Shown: positions 8,863 through 19,776 of the stretch, piece by piece | Position numbering within the stretch: position 1 is the first letter of the stretch | Layout of the letters: each line of letters starts with the position of its first letter | NCBI RefSeq assembly: GCF_015712165.1 | Contig: NZ_JADPZX010000001.1 | Location: 930,001-994,000, forward strand | Direction of reading: 5' to 3' | Length of the DNA stretch: 64,000 nucleotides | Source of the DNA: Streptomyces spinoverrucosus | Lineage (GTDB): Bacteria > Actinomycetota > Actinomycetes > Streptomycetales > Streptomycetaceae | Translations under genes and position numbers: made by a program | The notes under the pieces: generated by a model | Told to the model about the DNA's origin: nothing | The model's database searches: none | What the model saw: the letters and a program-made list of their open reading frames with translations, nothing else

Positions 8863-10098
8863 ATGGCACTGCTGCGACAAGAGGTGGAGCCGGGCGAGGT
8901 GGGGCTGGACGGGAAGGCGCTGGACCGGCTCGACCAGCACTTCGCCCAGTGCGTGGACGAGGGCCGGCTGCCCGGCTACCTCGTGTCCGTCGCACGCGGC
9001 GGCCGGGTCGCGCACCTCGCCGTACACGGCCGACGCGACATCGCCGCCGGACTGCCCGTCGAGCCCGACACGCTGTGGCGGATCTACTCGATGACCAAGC
9101 CCGTCACCTCGGTCGCCGCGCTGATGCTGGTGGAGGAGGGACGGCTGTCGCTGGACGACCCGGTCGCCCGCCATCTGCCGGCCTTCGCGGACGCGCGGGT
9201 CTACGAGAGCGGCTCCGGGGCGGACACCCGGTCCCGCCCGGCCGACGGGCCGATACTGGTCCGGCATCTGATGACCCACACCTCGGGTCTGACCTTCGGC
9301 TTCTACCACACCCATCCCGTCGACGCCCTCTACCGCGAGGCGGGTCTGGAGTCGTCGGTGGCGCCGGGCGCGAACCTGGCCGAGACGATCGACGTGTACG
9401 CGAGCCTGCCGCTGCAGTTCGAGCCGGGCACACAGTGGAACTACTCGGTCGCCAGCAATGTCCTCGGCCGGGTGATCGAGGTGGTGTCCGGGCAGCCGCT
9501 CGACGTGCACCTCGCGGAGCGGATCTTCGGGCCGCTGGGGATGCCGGACGCCGGATTCGAGGTCAGCGACGAACAGGCGTTCCGGCTCGCCGAGATGTAC
9601 GGCGAGAAGGAGGACGGCACCGGGATCGAGCCGATCCCCGGACTGCCGCTGCGCGGGCGGCCGCGGTTCCTGTCGGGCAGCGGCGGCATGGTGGCGAGCG
9701 CGTACGACATGCACCGCTTCATGGAGTTGCTGCGCCGCCGTGGCGAACTCGACGGCGTGCGGCTGCTCGCCCCCGGGACGGTGGACATGATGACCACCAA
9801 CCAGCTGCCCGGCGGCGCCGATCTGCGCTCCTTCGGCAGCCGCCCGGCCCACGACGAGCCCGGCAACGACGGCGTCGGCTTCGGGCTCGGCGTCTCCGTG
9901 GTGATCGACCCGGCCCGCACCCTGGCGCCGACGGGGCTCGGCGCCTTCGGCTGGAGCGGGGTGGCGACCACGACGTTCTGGGTCGACCCGGGCCGGGATC
10001 TGACGGTCCAGTTCATGACGCAGGTACGGCCGCGGACCTCGCACACGATGTTCCGGGACCTCAAGCAACTGGTCCACGAGGCGATCAAGGACGAGTGA
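8863..10098 (+). CDS. Serine hydrolase, class C beta-lactamase/esterase family
   Basis: A 411-residue serine hydrolase of the beta-lactamase/transpeptidase-like superfamily (family VIII esterases, EstB). The nucleophile motif S-x-x-K is visible in IYSMTKPVTS near residue 75. The second motif is WNYSVASNVLGRVIE, with Tyr as the usual general base, and the third region is GAFGWSGVATTTFW. No signal peptide is seen, so it is probably cytosolic and more likely an esterase or amidase than a cell-wall enzyme. ATG at 8863 has GGAGG upstream; a start at 8809 would lack a ribosome site. The last 14 bases overlap the convergent dehydrogenase gene. Confidence 0.8.
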   Translation: MALLRQEVEPGEVGLDGKALDRLDQHFAQCVDEGRLPGYLVSVARGGRVAHLAVHGRRDIAAGLPVEPDTLWRIYSMTKPVTSVAALMLVEEGRLSLDDPVARHLPAFADARVYESGSGADTRSRPADGPILVRHLMTHTSGLTFGFYHTHPVDALYREAGLESSVAPGANLAETIDVYASLPLQFEPGTQWNYSVASNVLGRVIEVVSGQPLDVHLAERIFGPLGMPDAGFEVSDEQAFRLAEMYGEKEDGTGIEPIPGLPLRGRPRFLSGSGGMVASAYDMHRFMELLRRRGELDGVRLLAPGTVDMMTTNQLPGGADLRSFGSRPAHDEPGNDGVGFGLGVSVVIDPARTLAPTGLGAFGWSGVATTTFWVDPGRDLTVQFMTQVRPRTSHTMFRDLKQLVHEAIKDE

Positions 10099-11233
10099 AC
10101 GGGACACCCTCGCGCTCGAGTTCGTCGAGCCACTCCTCGGAGCGTGCCGCCGTCCCGGCCGCACGGCTGAGGCCCGGCGGCAGCGAGCCGTCCAGGATGT
10201 GCCGCACACCCACGGCCAGCGGGCGGGACACGCACCGGGCCATCGCGCTCTCCTCCTCGTCCCCCACCCGGTCGAGGAGGTAGCCGCCGGACCAGGTCAG
10301 TCCCTCCGCGCCCCGCACCTGGAGCGACACGGCGAGCACGACCCGGTCCCGGTCGGCGTCCGTGGTCGGGTACCGCTGCGCCAACTCCCGCGCCAGCGCC
10401 CCGATCCGGTCGTCGTCACCGCGCTCCAGCTCCTCGAACACCTCCGCCCACGCCTTCAGCCAGCCCTCCAGCCGCAGCGTCCCCCGCACGAAGGTCCGCG
10501 GCGTCCACGCGGGCGGCAGCTCGTACTGGGCGATGAACGGCACGCTGTCCCGGTTCGGATAGACCTCGAAGGTCTCGCCGCCGACGACATGCGGCCGCGT
10601 CACCTCCCACGGCCGCTCCGCCACGGTCTCCACGCCGTCCTCGATGTAACGGGCGGGCGAGCGGAGGGCGCCCAGGACCCCCGCGGGCGCCCAGCTGAAG
10701 CGGTACCGGAAGTCGTTCGGCACGGCAGGGACGCCCCCGCAGTACGAGGTCAGCCGGTACGAGGCCGGGGTCGTGTCGCCGATCGCCGCGCGCGCCCGGG
10801 CGACGAGGCTGTGCGCGAAGAGGTGGTCGATACCCGGGTCGAGGCCCGCCTCGGTGAGCACGACCAGCCCGGCCCGCGCGGCGGCGGACACCTGCTCCAG
10901 CACCGCTTCGGACACATAGCTGGAGCAGGCGAAATGGGCGCCCCGCGCGACGCAGGCCCCGAGCAGCCCGGCGTGTTCGGGCGCGGGCAGCATCGACACG
11001 ACGGTGTCGCCGGGCGCCAGTTCGGCGGTGAGCGCGGGGAGCGTGTACGCGCGGGGCTCGGCGCGGCCGGTGAGGCCCAGCCGGGCCAGGGCCTCGGCGG
11101 CGCGGTCCTCCGTGCGGTGCCACAGCCGTACCCGCTCGGCGGTGTCGCACAGCATGGCCAGTCCGCTGCCGGTGGACAGTCCGGCGCCGACCCAGTGGAC
11201 GGTGCCGCTCGCGGGAACGCGCTCGTCAGTCAC
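10085..11233 (-). CDS. Saccharopine dehydrogenase family protein (glutamate-forming, LYS9-like)
   Basis: A 382-residue NAD(P)-dependent enzyme resembling the glutamate-forming saccharopine dehydrogenase. It has an N-terminal Rossmann fold (VHWVGAGLSTGSGLA near 13; GDTVVSMLPAPEHAGLL near 75) and a C-terminal domain with YCGGVPAVPNDFRYRFSWAP near 185, a region typical of LYS9 enzymes. It is the last gene of a three-gene operon and overlaps the upstream LYS1-like gene by 8 bases. With that partner it would split saccharopine into glutamate and 2-aminoadipate semialdehyde. Direction and true substrate are inference. Confidence 0.75.
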   Translation of the reverse strand: MTDERVPASGTVHWVGAGLSTGSGLAMLCDTAERVRLWHRTEDRAAEALARLGLTGRAEPRAYTLPALTAELAPGDTVVSMLPAPEHAGLLGACVARGAHFACSSYVSEAVLEQVSAAARAGLVVLTEAGLDPGIDHLFAHSLVARARAAIGDTTPASYRLTSYCGGVPAVPNDFRYRFSWAPAGVLGALRSPARYIEDGVETVAERPWEVTRPHVVGGETFEVYPNRDSVPFIAQYELPPAWTPRTFVRGTLRLEGWLKAWAEVFEELERGDDDRIGALARELAQRYPTTDADRDRVVLAVSLQVRGAEGLTWSGGYLLDRVGDEEESAMARCVSRPLAVGVRHILDGSLPPGLSRAAGTAARSEEWLDELEREGVPFTRP

Positions 11234-12287
11234 CTCGGGGCTCCCCTTCTACGATGGCCAGTTCGCGGATCGCCGCGAGGAACCGTTCCCGGCAGCGCCC
11301 CCACGGCCCGCCCGTGTGGAAGTCGAGCAGCTGGGGCGTGAGGGCGGCCGAGAAGTCGGTGCTGGACTCCTTCGGCAGCAGCGACGGCAGGTTGTCGATG
11401 GCGATCAGGTCGAGCCCGGGCTCCTTGCGCAGCCGCCGTACGGGGTCGGACCAGTCGGTGACGCGGTCGTAGACCGGCAGGACGTTGAGCGGTGAGCCGA
11501 CGTCACAGGTGACGTCGCAGACCGTGCGCAGCCGCCGGGTGGGGCCGTCGAGGTCCTGCTCGCGCAGGAACGGCGGGACCGGGGTGGTGGCGAGCACGGC
11601 GTTGACCAGGACGTCGTGGTCGAGCAGCGCCCGCCGGTCCAGGGCGCGGGTCTCGGCGAGGTCCCAGCAGGTGGGCTCGACGGCGGCCGTGTGGAAGGCG
11701 AGGCGCGCGCCCCGGCCGCTGCGGCCCAGGGCGCCGATGACGAGTGCGGTGAAGTCCGCGTCCCCGGCGGCGGGGCGCAGGGTCTCGTCCAGCTCGTCCT
11801 TGTGCGTGGGGGCCAGGGGCGCGGCGAGCCGGCCCCGGTGCTGGAGTACGGCGAGGGCGGCGCCGAGGTAACCGGCCCAGAAGCCGAAGGCGGCCAGGCG
11901 GCGGCCGTGGTCGTCGACCAGGTACTCCAGGTCCAGCAGGGTGCCGCCGCCCGCGGTGAAGCGGTGCAGCAGCTCGGCAGCGCCGGGCTGGCTCTTGTAG
12001 GCGTGGCCGAAGTAGATGTGCCGGTGGGTCAGCGCGTGCGGCTGCTCGGGGAGTTCCTTCAGACCGAGGATCACGGCGTCCGGCGGCGCCGACACCCAGG
12101 AGCCGGCGGCCGTGACGCGGCAGCCGGCCGCCTCGTACTCCTCGACGGGGAAGACCCGTTGGGGTGACTCCTCGACGGTGACGGCGACCCCGCTCGCGAT
12201 CAGCCGGGCGGCGTCGGAGGGCACGATCGGCGTGCGGCGTTCGGTGGGGCGGGTCTCGTGGCGCAGCCACAGGTGCAGCTCGGTCAT
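11226..12287 (-). CDS. Saccharopine dehydrogenase (lysine-forming, LYS1-like), AlaDH/PNT N-domain
   Basis: A 353-residue protein with an alanine dehydrogenase/PNT-type N-terminal domain (RHETRPTERRTPIVPSDAARL near 9, FGHAYKSQPG near 93). LYS1 features include LLDLEYLVDDHGRRLAAFGFWAGY near 116 and CDVTCDVGSPLNVLPVY near 266. In the known pathway it would join lysine and 2-oxoglutarate to saccharopine, or run in reverse. ATG at 12287 overlaps the stop of the FAD oxidase (ATGA), and its stop overlaps the next start, so the three genes are translationally coupled. Bacterial LYS1-LYS9 pairs are uncommon and often mean lysine-to-aminoadipate conversion. Confidence 0.75.
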   Translation of the reverse strand: MTELHLWLRHETRPTERRTPIVPSDAARLIASGVAVTVEESPQRVFPVEEYEAAGCRVTAAGSWVSAPPDAVILGLKELPEQPHALTHRHIYFGHAYKSQPGAAELLHRFTAGGGTLLDLEYLVDDHGRRLAAFGFWAGYLGAALAVLQHRGRLAAPLAPTHKDELDETLRPAAGDADFTALVIGALGRSGRGARLAFHTAAVEPTCWDLAETRALDRRALLDHDVLVNAVLATTPVPPFLREQDLDGPTRRLRTVCDVTCDVGSPLNVLPVYDRVTDWSDPVRRLRKEPGLDLIAIDNLPSLLPKESSTDFSAALTPQLLDFHTGGPWGRCRERFLAAIRELAIVEGEPRGD

Positions 12288-13435
12288 ACGAGGTTGGCCT
12301 CCGGGCGCGGGGCGTCGGCCGCGAAGCGGTCGGCGCTCAGGGGGCGGACGTCCACGAAGGGTACGCGGCCGAGGTACAGGTCGCGGACGACCTCGCCGAC
12401 GGCCGGGCCCTGGAGGAAGCCATGGCCGGAGAAGCCGGTCGCGTACAGGAAGCGGGACGGTGAAGCGGCCTCGCCGATCAGGGCGTTGTGGTCCGGGGTG
12501 TTCTCGTACAGGCCCGCCCAGCCGCCGGTGCGGCGCAGGTCCAGCAGGGCGGGGGCGCGCCGGGCCATGGCCTCGCACAGGGCGGGGATCCAGCGGTCGT
12601 GGGTGTCGGTGGCGAAGCCGAGTGTCTCGTCCGGGTCGGACATGCCGACGAGCAGGCCGGGGCCCTCGGTGTGGAAGTAGAGGCTGGTGGTGAAGTCGAT
12701 GGTCATGGGGAGGGACGGGGGGAGTCCGGGGACCGGTTCGGTGACCGCGATCTGGCGGCGCAGCGGCTCCACCGGCAGGTCGACGCCGACCGTCGCGGCG
12801 ACCTGCCGCGACCAGGCGCCGGCCGCGCAGATCACCGTGTCGGTGGCGATCCGGCCCCGGCTGGTCATGACGGCGGTGATGGTGTCGCCGCGCAGTTCGA
12901 TGCCGGTGGCCTCGCAGTGCCGCAGGATCGTCGCCCCGTGGCGGCGGGCGGTGGCCGCGTAGCCGTGGACGACGGCCTCGGGGGTGCAGTGGCCGTCGTC
13001 GGGCGAGAAGGCGGCGGCCAGCAGCCCGTCGGTGGTGATCAGCGGCGACAGACGTCGGGCCTCGGCCGGGTCGGTCAGCCGACTGGGCACCCCGAGATCG
13101 TTCTGCAGCCGCACGCCCGCCTCGAACGCGGCGACCTCCTCCGGCGTCGACAGCAGGAAGAGGTACCCGACCCGGTGCAGGCCGATGTCGTACCCGGTGT
13201 CCTCCTCGAAGCGGCCGAACGCCTCCAGGCTGCGCGCGCCGAGCTGGATGTTCAGCTCGTCCGAGAACTGCGCCCGCACCCCGCCGGCCGCCTTCGAAGT
13301 GGAGCCGGAGGCGAGTTCGTCCCGCTCGACCACGACGACGTCGGGGACACCGGCGCGGGCGAGGTGGCAGGCGATGCTGGTGCCCATCACGCCGCCGCCG
13401 ATGACGACGACGGATGCCTCACGGATCACGTGCAC
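12284..13435 (-). CDS. FAD-dependent amine/amino acid oxidase (DAO, sarcosine/pipecolate oxidase-like)
   Basis: A 383-residue flavoprotein of the D-amino-acid oxidase superfamily. The FAD-binding Rossmann motif is VVVIGGGVMGTSIACHLA (residues 8-25), followed by VVVERDELASGSTSKAAGGVR, and the C-terminal FAD loop is TGFSGHGFLQGPAVGE near 337. Start GTG at 13435 follows GGGAGGAG. It is first in the operon with two saccharopine-dehydrogenase-like genes. Monomeric sarcosine oxidase relatives include L-pipecolate oxidase, which feeds aminoadipate semialdehyde into the same chemistry, so a lysine/pipecolate role fits. Sarcosine or proline-type substrates remain possible. Confidence 0.75.
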   Translation of the reverse strand: MHVIREASVVVIGGGVMGTSIACHLARAGVPDVVVVERDELASGSTSKAAGGVRAQFSDELNIQLGARSLEAFGRFEEDTGYDIGLHRVGYLFLLSTPEEVAAFEAGVRLQNDLGVPSRLTDPAEARRLSPLITTDGLLAAAFSPDDGHCTPEAVVHGYAATARRHGATILRHCEATGIELRGDTITAVMTSRGRIATDTVICAAGAWSRQVAATVGVDLPVEPLRRQIAVTEPVPGLPPSLPMTIDFTTSLYFHTEGPGLLVGMSDPDETLGFATDTHDRWIPALCEAMARRAPALLDLRRTGGWAGLYENTPDHNALIGEAASPSRFLYATGFSGHGFLQGPAVGEVVRDLYLGRVPFVDVRPLSADRFAADAPRPEANLV

Positions 13436-13492
13436 GGCTCCTCCCGGGGGCGGTCACACCTGTCTGCTACCAGCACACCGCCCGCAACCCGG

Positions 13493-14152
13493 TCAGGACC
13501 AGTGCGCCACGGCATCCAGATGGGGCAGATGGTGATCCAGTCGCTCCCGCTTGGTCCGCAGATAGGTGATGTTGTTCTCGCACGGCGGTATCAGCAGCGG
13601 GACCTGCTCGGCGACCTTGATGCCGTGCTCCAGCAGCGCCTCCCGCTTGCGCGGGTTGTTGGACATCAGGCGGACCGAGCGCACCCCCAGGTCCTGCAGG
13701 ATGCGCGCGGCGACGCCGTAGTCGCGGGCGTCCACCGGCAGGCCGAGGGCGAGGTTCGCCTCGACGGTGTCCAGGCCCTCCGCCTGGAGCGCCATCGCGC
13801 GCAGCTTGGCGAGCAGGCCGATGCCGCGGCCCTCGTGCCCTCTCAGGTAGACGACGATGCCGCGTCCTTCGGCGACGACGGCGCGCAGCGCGGAGGCCAG
13901 CTGGTCGCCGCACTCGCAGTGCTGGGAGCCGAAGGCGTCGCCGGTCAGACACTCGGAGTGCAGCCTGGTCAGGACGTCCTCGGTGCCGATGTCGCCGTAG
14001 ACCAGCGCGACCTGTTCGTCACCGCGGTCGTGGTCGAGATAGCCGACCGCCTGGAATTGCCCGTACACCGTGGGCAGGGGGGAACTGACCACACGTTCCA
14101 CGCCGGTGCGCTGCGGTGGCTTCGTGCCGAGTACGCCGATTTTTTCTGTCAT
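13493..14152 (-). CDS. GTP cyclohydrolase II, FAPy-forming variant (Met120)
   Basis: A 219-residue GTP cyclohydrolase II. Zinc ligands are Cys68, Cys79 and Cys81 (HSECLTGD, then HCECG), with the catalytic Arg region [10 protein letters not shown] at 103-112. The Tyr that follows in ordinary enzymes (E. coli RibA Tyr105, in IRAYALQ) is Met120 here (LRAMALQ). From memory of work on the three S. coelicolor homologues, the one with Met at this position stops at the formylated FAPy product instead of losing formate. The gene is divergent from a creatininase-type gene by only 38 bases and sits in the same cluster, so it probably serves a specialised pterin/pyrimidine product, not riboflavin. ATG at 14152 follows AGGA. 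Confidence 0.85.
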   Translation of the reverse strand: MTEKIGVLGTKPPQRTGVERVVSSPLPTVYGQFQAVGYLDHDRGDEQVALVYGDIGTEDVLTRLHSECLTGDAFGSQHCECGDQLASALRAVVAEGRGIVVYLRGHEGRGIGLLAKLRAMALQAEGLDTVEANLALGLPVDARDYGVAARILQDLGVRSVRLMSNNPRKREALLEHGIKVAEQVPLLIPPCENNITYLRTKRERLDHHLPHLDAVAHWS

Positions 14153-14190
14153 GATCTGGTTCCTAAGCAGAGACGAAAGGCCGTGAAACG

Positions 14191-14943
14191 ATGAGTGGTT
14201 CGGGTATACGGTCGGCGGCACACGGTCTGCTGCCGGCGGACACTACGGAAGACGTACGGACGCGGGGCGCCGATGTCTCACGGCAGGTCGCCGTCCTTCC
14301 CGTGGGGAGTTTCGAACAGCACGGTCCGTTCCTTCCGTTGGCGACCGACACGCTCGTCGCCTGCGCCGTCGCGCGGGAGATCGCCGACATGTACCCGGTG
14401 CACCTCCTTCCTCCGGTGACGATCTCCTGCTCGCACGAGCACGCGGCCTGGCCGGGGACCGTCAGCATTTCCTCGGTGACCCTTCACGCGGTGGTACGGG
14501 ACATTGCCGAGTCGCTCCGCCGGTCGGGTGTCGAGGCCCTGGTCCTCGTCAACGGCCACGGCGGAAACTATGTCCTGGGAAACGTCGTTCAGGAATCCTC
14601 CGCGCGCGGTGAGCGAATGGCGTTGTTCCCGGCCGCGGAGGACTGGGAGACGGCGCGGGAGCGGGCCGGGGTACGGACCTCGCTGCTCACCGACATGCAC
14701 GCGGGGGAAATCGAGACCTCCATCCTTCTGCACACTCATCCGGAATTGGTCGGGCCCGGCCACGAGAGGGCCGATTTCGTCGCGGACGACCGACGTCATC
14801 TGCTCAGCCTGGGTATGTCCGCCTATACCGATTCGGGGGTCATCGGCCGTCCTTCGCTGGGGGATGCGGAAAAGGGGAAGGTGTTGCTGGCGAGTCTCGC
14901 GGAGTCGTTCGGGGCGTATTTCTCGCTGCTCACGTCGGAGTAG
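14191..14943 (+). CDS. Creatininase-family amidohydrolase, candidate FAPy deformylase
   Basis: A 250-residue metal-dependent amidohydrolase of the creatininase family, which includes creatininase, ArfB (archaeal FAPy deformylase) and MftE. Metal-ligand motifs seen: E-Q-H in [16 protein letters not shown] (near 45-60), NGHGGN near 126, and [10 protein letters not shown] near 168. Next to a GTP cyclohydrolase II predicted to release the N-formyl product, removal of that formyl group is the most economical role (inference). The 3' end overlaps the convergent membrane-protein gene by 121 bases. ATG at 14191 is preceded by GAAAGG at 10 bases. Confidence 0.8.
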   Translation: MSGSGIRSAAHGLLPADTTEDVRTRGADVSRQVAVLPVGSFEQHGPFLPLATDTLVACAVAREIADMYPVHLLPPVTISCSHEHAAWPGTVSISSVTLHAVVRDIAESLRRSGVEALVLVNGHGGNYVLGNVVQESSARGERMALFPAAEDWETARERAGVRTSLLTDMHAGEIETSILLHTHPELVGPGHERADFVADDRRHLLSLGMSAYTDSGVIGRPSLGDAEKGKVLLASLAESFGAYFSLLTSE

Positions 14944-15932
14944 CCGTGGCCGGTCCTGAGGCCCGTGTACCAGCGGGCCACGAGGACCAGGACGCCGGGC
15001 AGGCTTGCCGCGAGGCTCAGTACGCCGTAGACCACCGCGACGGCCAGGCCGTTGCCCGCGCCCAGCCCGGCGGCGCCGAACGCCCAGGCGGTGACGCCCT
15101 CCCTCGGCCCCCATCCGCCGACGTTGAGCGGCACGCTCATCGCCAGCAGGGCGAGCACCGCGAGCGGCAGCAGGACGGTGAGCGAGGCGGTGGTGCCGGT
15201 GACCCGGGCCGCGAGCACGAACATCGCCACATATCCCGCGAGGACCACGACGGACGAGCCGATGACGCCGGGCCCGTTGCGGCGGGACAGCAGGGCCTCG
15301 CGGGCCTCGTCGATCAGGGCGCGGCGCCGTCGGGCGGCGGGCGTGCGGTTCATGCGCAGGGCGAGGCCGATCGCGAGGGCGCCGGCCGCGGCGAACACCA
15401 GCAGCAGGGCGATGTGCCGGGTCTCGCCGAGCACCGGGGACGGCACGGTCAGCAGGACTCCCACCCCGACCACGGCCAGCACGACCTGACCGGCGGTCCG
15501 TTCGAGGACGACCGAGCGGACGCCCCGGCCGAGGTCACCGGCGCTCTGCCCGTGCCGTACCGCCCGGTGCACGTCGCCGAGGACGCCGCCGGGGAGGGCG
15601 GCGTTGAGGAACAGGGCGCGGTAGTAGTCGGCCAGCGCCGGTCCCAGGGGCAGCCGGATGTGCAGGCTGCGTGCCACCAGCTGCCAACGCCAGGCGCTGA
15701 ACGCGGTGGTGAGCAGGCCGATGCCGAGGGCCGCGAGGAGCGTGGGGGCGTCGATCCGGCGCAGCCCGTCCAGGAAGACGCCGGTGCCCATGCGCCACAG
15801 CAGGACGGCGAGGATGGCGACACCGGCGAGGGTGCCCAGGTGGGTGCGCAGGGCACGGGCGGTGAGGCGCGGGCGGGTGGGGACGTAGGCCGCCGCTGTC
15901 GTCGTGGGGGCGCTCACCGTCGGCGCGCTCAT
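14823..15932 (-). CDS. Lysylphosphatidylglycerol synthase/flippase-type transmembrane protein (UPF0104)
   Basis: A 369-residue integral membrane protein of the LPG-synthase transmembrane/UPF0104 family, with about eight hydrophobic helices. Family marks are LFLNAALPGGVLGDVHRAVRHG near 120 and PLNVGGWGPREGVTAW near 275. There is no catalytic lysyl-transferase domain, so a flippase or channel-like role for a lipid-linked product is more likely. ATG at 15932 overlaps the methyltransferase stop (ATGA). The hydrophilic tail from ~335 is unusual, and it is encoded within the 121-base overlap with the convergent creatininase gene. Confidence 0.75.
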   Translation of the reverse strand: MSAPTVSAPTTTAAAYVPTRPRLTARALRTHLGTLAGVAILAVLLWRMGTGVFLDGLRRIDAPTLLAALGIGLLTTAFSAWRWQLVARSLHIRLPLGPALADYYRALFLNAALPGGVLGDVHRAVRHGQSAGDLGRGVRSVVLERTAGQVVLAVVGVGVLLTVPSPVLGETRHIALLLVFAAAGALAIGLALRMNRTPAARRRRALIDEAREALLSRRNGPGVIGSSVVVLAGYVAMFVLAARVTGTTASLTVLLPLAVLALLAMSVPLNVGGWGPREGVTAWAFGAAGLGAGNGLAVAVVYGVLSLAASLPGVLVLVARWYTGLRTGHGYSDVSSEKYAPNDSARLASNTFPFSASPSEGRPMTPESV

Positions 15933-16950
15933 GACGCCGCGCCCGTCGGGCGGGCCAGCGCGAGCAGGTCGCTGTGGTGGACGGTGACGCGCAACTCGCC
16001 CGCCGCGCAGGCGGCCAGACGGGCGGCCAGGTACTTCTCGGCCGGCGCCGCCAGTTCCGGCCGCTGTTCGACGGCGGCGCCGACCCAGCCGCGCAGCCAC
16101 TGTGCGGTCAGCTCGGCCTCGTCGGGGCCGAGCCGCCACGGGCTGGGCTGTACGTGGACGGTCGCGCCGTGTGCGGCGAACGCCTCGCACGTCGCCGTGA
16201 CCGCGTCCGGTCCGAGCAGTCCGGTGCGGCGCTGGTGGGCGTTGAACGCCTCGGTGATCTCCGCGTCGAGCGGGTGCTCCGGGGTGAGGTCGACGCGGCC
16301 GGCGACGGAGAGCGTCAGCAGCGCCGGGCAGCCGGTGCCGGCGCAGGCGGCGGCGAGTGTGTCGACCTCCTCGCGGGTGAGGACGTCGAGCAGTGCGGAG
16401 GCGGTCACCAGGGAGGCGCCGGCGAGGGCGTCCGGGGTGAGGCGGGCGACGTCGCCGCGCCGCGTCTCGACGGTGACGCGGCTGCCGTCGGCGGCGGAGC
16501 GCGGGGACGCGACGGCGGCGAAGTGCAGGAGGTAGGGGTCCCGGTCGTGCAGGATCCAGTGCTGGGCCCCGTCGAGCCGGGGCGCGAGCCACCGCCCCAT
16601 CGACCCGGTGCCGCACCCGAGGTCGTGCACGACGAACCCGCCTGCTCGTCCGGGCAGGTTGGCCAGCCGGATCCGCAACGGATCGAGCAACTCGTGCGCC
16701 CGCGCGGCGGCGTCGGCCCCCTCCCGCAGCTCCAGCCACTCGGGGGCGTACCGGGGCTGCTCGTCACCGGGTTCGGAGTCGCGCAGCCGCAGGGTGGGCC
16801 GCTCGCCGGGGCGGAGGGAGGAGGGGCCGGCACCGGGGAGCGCGGCCTCGTCGGGGGACGCGGCGCCGTCGTTCTCCGTGGTCCTCGGCCCGGGCTGCGC
16901 GGGGATCCCCCCGGCGTTCCCCGTGTCCTGCGCAGCCGTCGAGGTTCCGT

Positions 16951-16954
<4 letters not shown>
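15929..16954 (-). CDS. Class I SAM-dependent methyltransferase
   Basis: A 341-residue methyltransferase. The SAM-binding motif I is VVHDLGCGTGSMGRWL (108-123), with an acidic motif II in WILHDRDPYLLHFA and motif IV around LVTASALLDVLT. The first ~65 residues are low-complexity Pro/Gly/Ala/Thr and not part of the fold, so the true start may be internal; ATG at 16954 overlaps the glycosyltransferase stop (ATGA), which supports it. It is flanked by glycosyltransferase and flippase-like genes in the pterin-like cluster, and its target is unknown. Confidence 0.75.
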
Positions 16955-18644
<1,690 letters not shown>

Positions 18645-18686
18645 TCAGCGGCTCTTACGTCTTTTCTGAGGTCAGGCGGTTTCAGG

Positions 18687-19667
18687 TCACGCGTCGTCCG
18701 CGTACCGGACCCGGTGGCAGAGCGCCGGGATCTCCCCGGAGGCGAGGCGGGGCAGCACGTCCGGGAGTTCCTCGAAGGCGCACTCGCCGGTGACGAGCGC
18801 GTCGAGCGCCGGGTCGGCGAGCAGGTCGAGGGCGAGGGCGAGCCGGTCGGCGTACGTGCGGCCGGGGCGGGCCGGGGAGACGGTGCCGACCTGGCTGCTG
18901 CGGATGGTCAGGCGCCGGGAGTGGAAGGCCTCGCCCAGCGGGAGGGCGACGCGCCGGTCGCCGTACCAGCTCAGCTCGATCACCGTGCCCTCGGCGGCGA
19001 GGAGTTCCAGTGACCGGGCGAGGCCCTGTTCGGTCGCGCTGGCGTGCACGACGAGGTCGCACTCGCCGAGCGCGTCGGCGGGTGCGGCGAAGCCGACGCC
19101 GAGCGCCTCGGCGACCTCGGCCCGCGCCGGGTCGGCGTCCACCAACTGCACGCGCACGCCCGGGAAGCGGGCCAGCAGCGCGGCCACCGAGCAGCCGACC
19201 ATGCCGCCGCCGACCACGGCGATCCGGTCGCCGACCAGCGGTGCCGCGTCCCACAGCGCGTTGACGGCGGTCTCCACGGTGCCGGCGAGTACGGCGCGGG
19301 CGGCGGGCACGTGCTCCGGCACCGGTGTCACGGCGGCTGCGGGGACGACGTACCGGGTCTGATGGGGATACAGGCAGAAGACGGTACGGCCCACCAGGTC
19401 CGCCGGTCCCTCCTCGACCACGCCGACGTTGAGGTAGCCGTACTTCACCGGCCCCGGGAAGTCGCCCTCCTGGAACGGCGCCCGCATGGCCATGTGCTGA
19501 CTGCGCGGCACGCCGCCCCGGAAGACCAGCGTCTCCGTGCCGCGGCTGACGCCGGAGAAGAGCGTGCGCACCAGGACCTCGTCCTCGGCGGGGTCCGCAA
19601 GCTCGACGTCCCGCAGCTCGCCGTGCCCCGGGGAGCTGAGCCAGAACGCGTGTGCCGTGCGAGTCAT
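18687..19667 (-). CDS. Zinc-binding dehydrogenase (MDR superfamily)
   Basis: A 326-residue medium-chain dehydrogenase/reductase-like protein. The catalytic-domain N-terminus has LFSGVSRGTETLVFRGGVP near 38, and the nucleotide-binding motif is IAVVGGGMVGCSVAALLARF near 150. It lacks the Cys-rich structural-zinc loop of classical alcohol dehydrogenases and resembles the shorter MDR proteins found in pigment and aminocyclitol clusters. ATG at 19667 follows AGGAG. It leads the minus-strand operon of the pterin-like cluster and is divergent (109 bases) from a CDP-alcohol phosphotransferase. Its substrate is unknown. Confidence 0.75.
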   Translation of the reverse strand: MTRTAHAFWLSSPGHGELRDVELADPAEDEVLVRTLFSGVSRGTETLVFRGGVPRSQHMAMRAPFQEGDFPGPVKYGYLNVGVVEEGPADLVGRTVFCLYPHQTRYVVPAAAVTPVPEHVPAARAVLAGTVETAVNALWDAAPLVGDRIAVVGGGMVGCSVAALLARFPGVRVQLVDADPARAEVAEALGVGFAAPADALGECDLVVHASATEQGLARSLELLAAEGTVIELSWYGDRRVALPLGEAFHSRRLTIRSSQVGTVSPARPGRTYADRLALALDLLADPALDALVTGECAFEELPDVLPRLASGEIPALCHRVRYADDA

Positions 19668-19776
19668 CGGCGTTTCTCCTGAACGATCGGCAGGTGGTGC
19701 ACGTACCGAGGTGTGCACAGGCCGCGCACGGTACGCGGCGTTGATCGACTCTGTCACCTGGCCGGAGGAATGTGCG

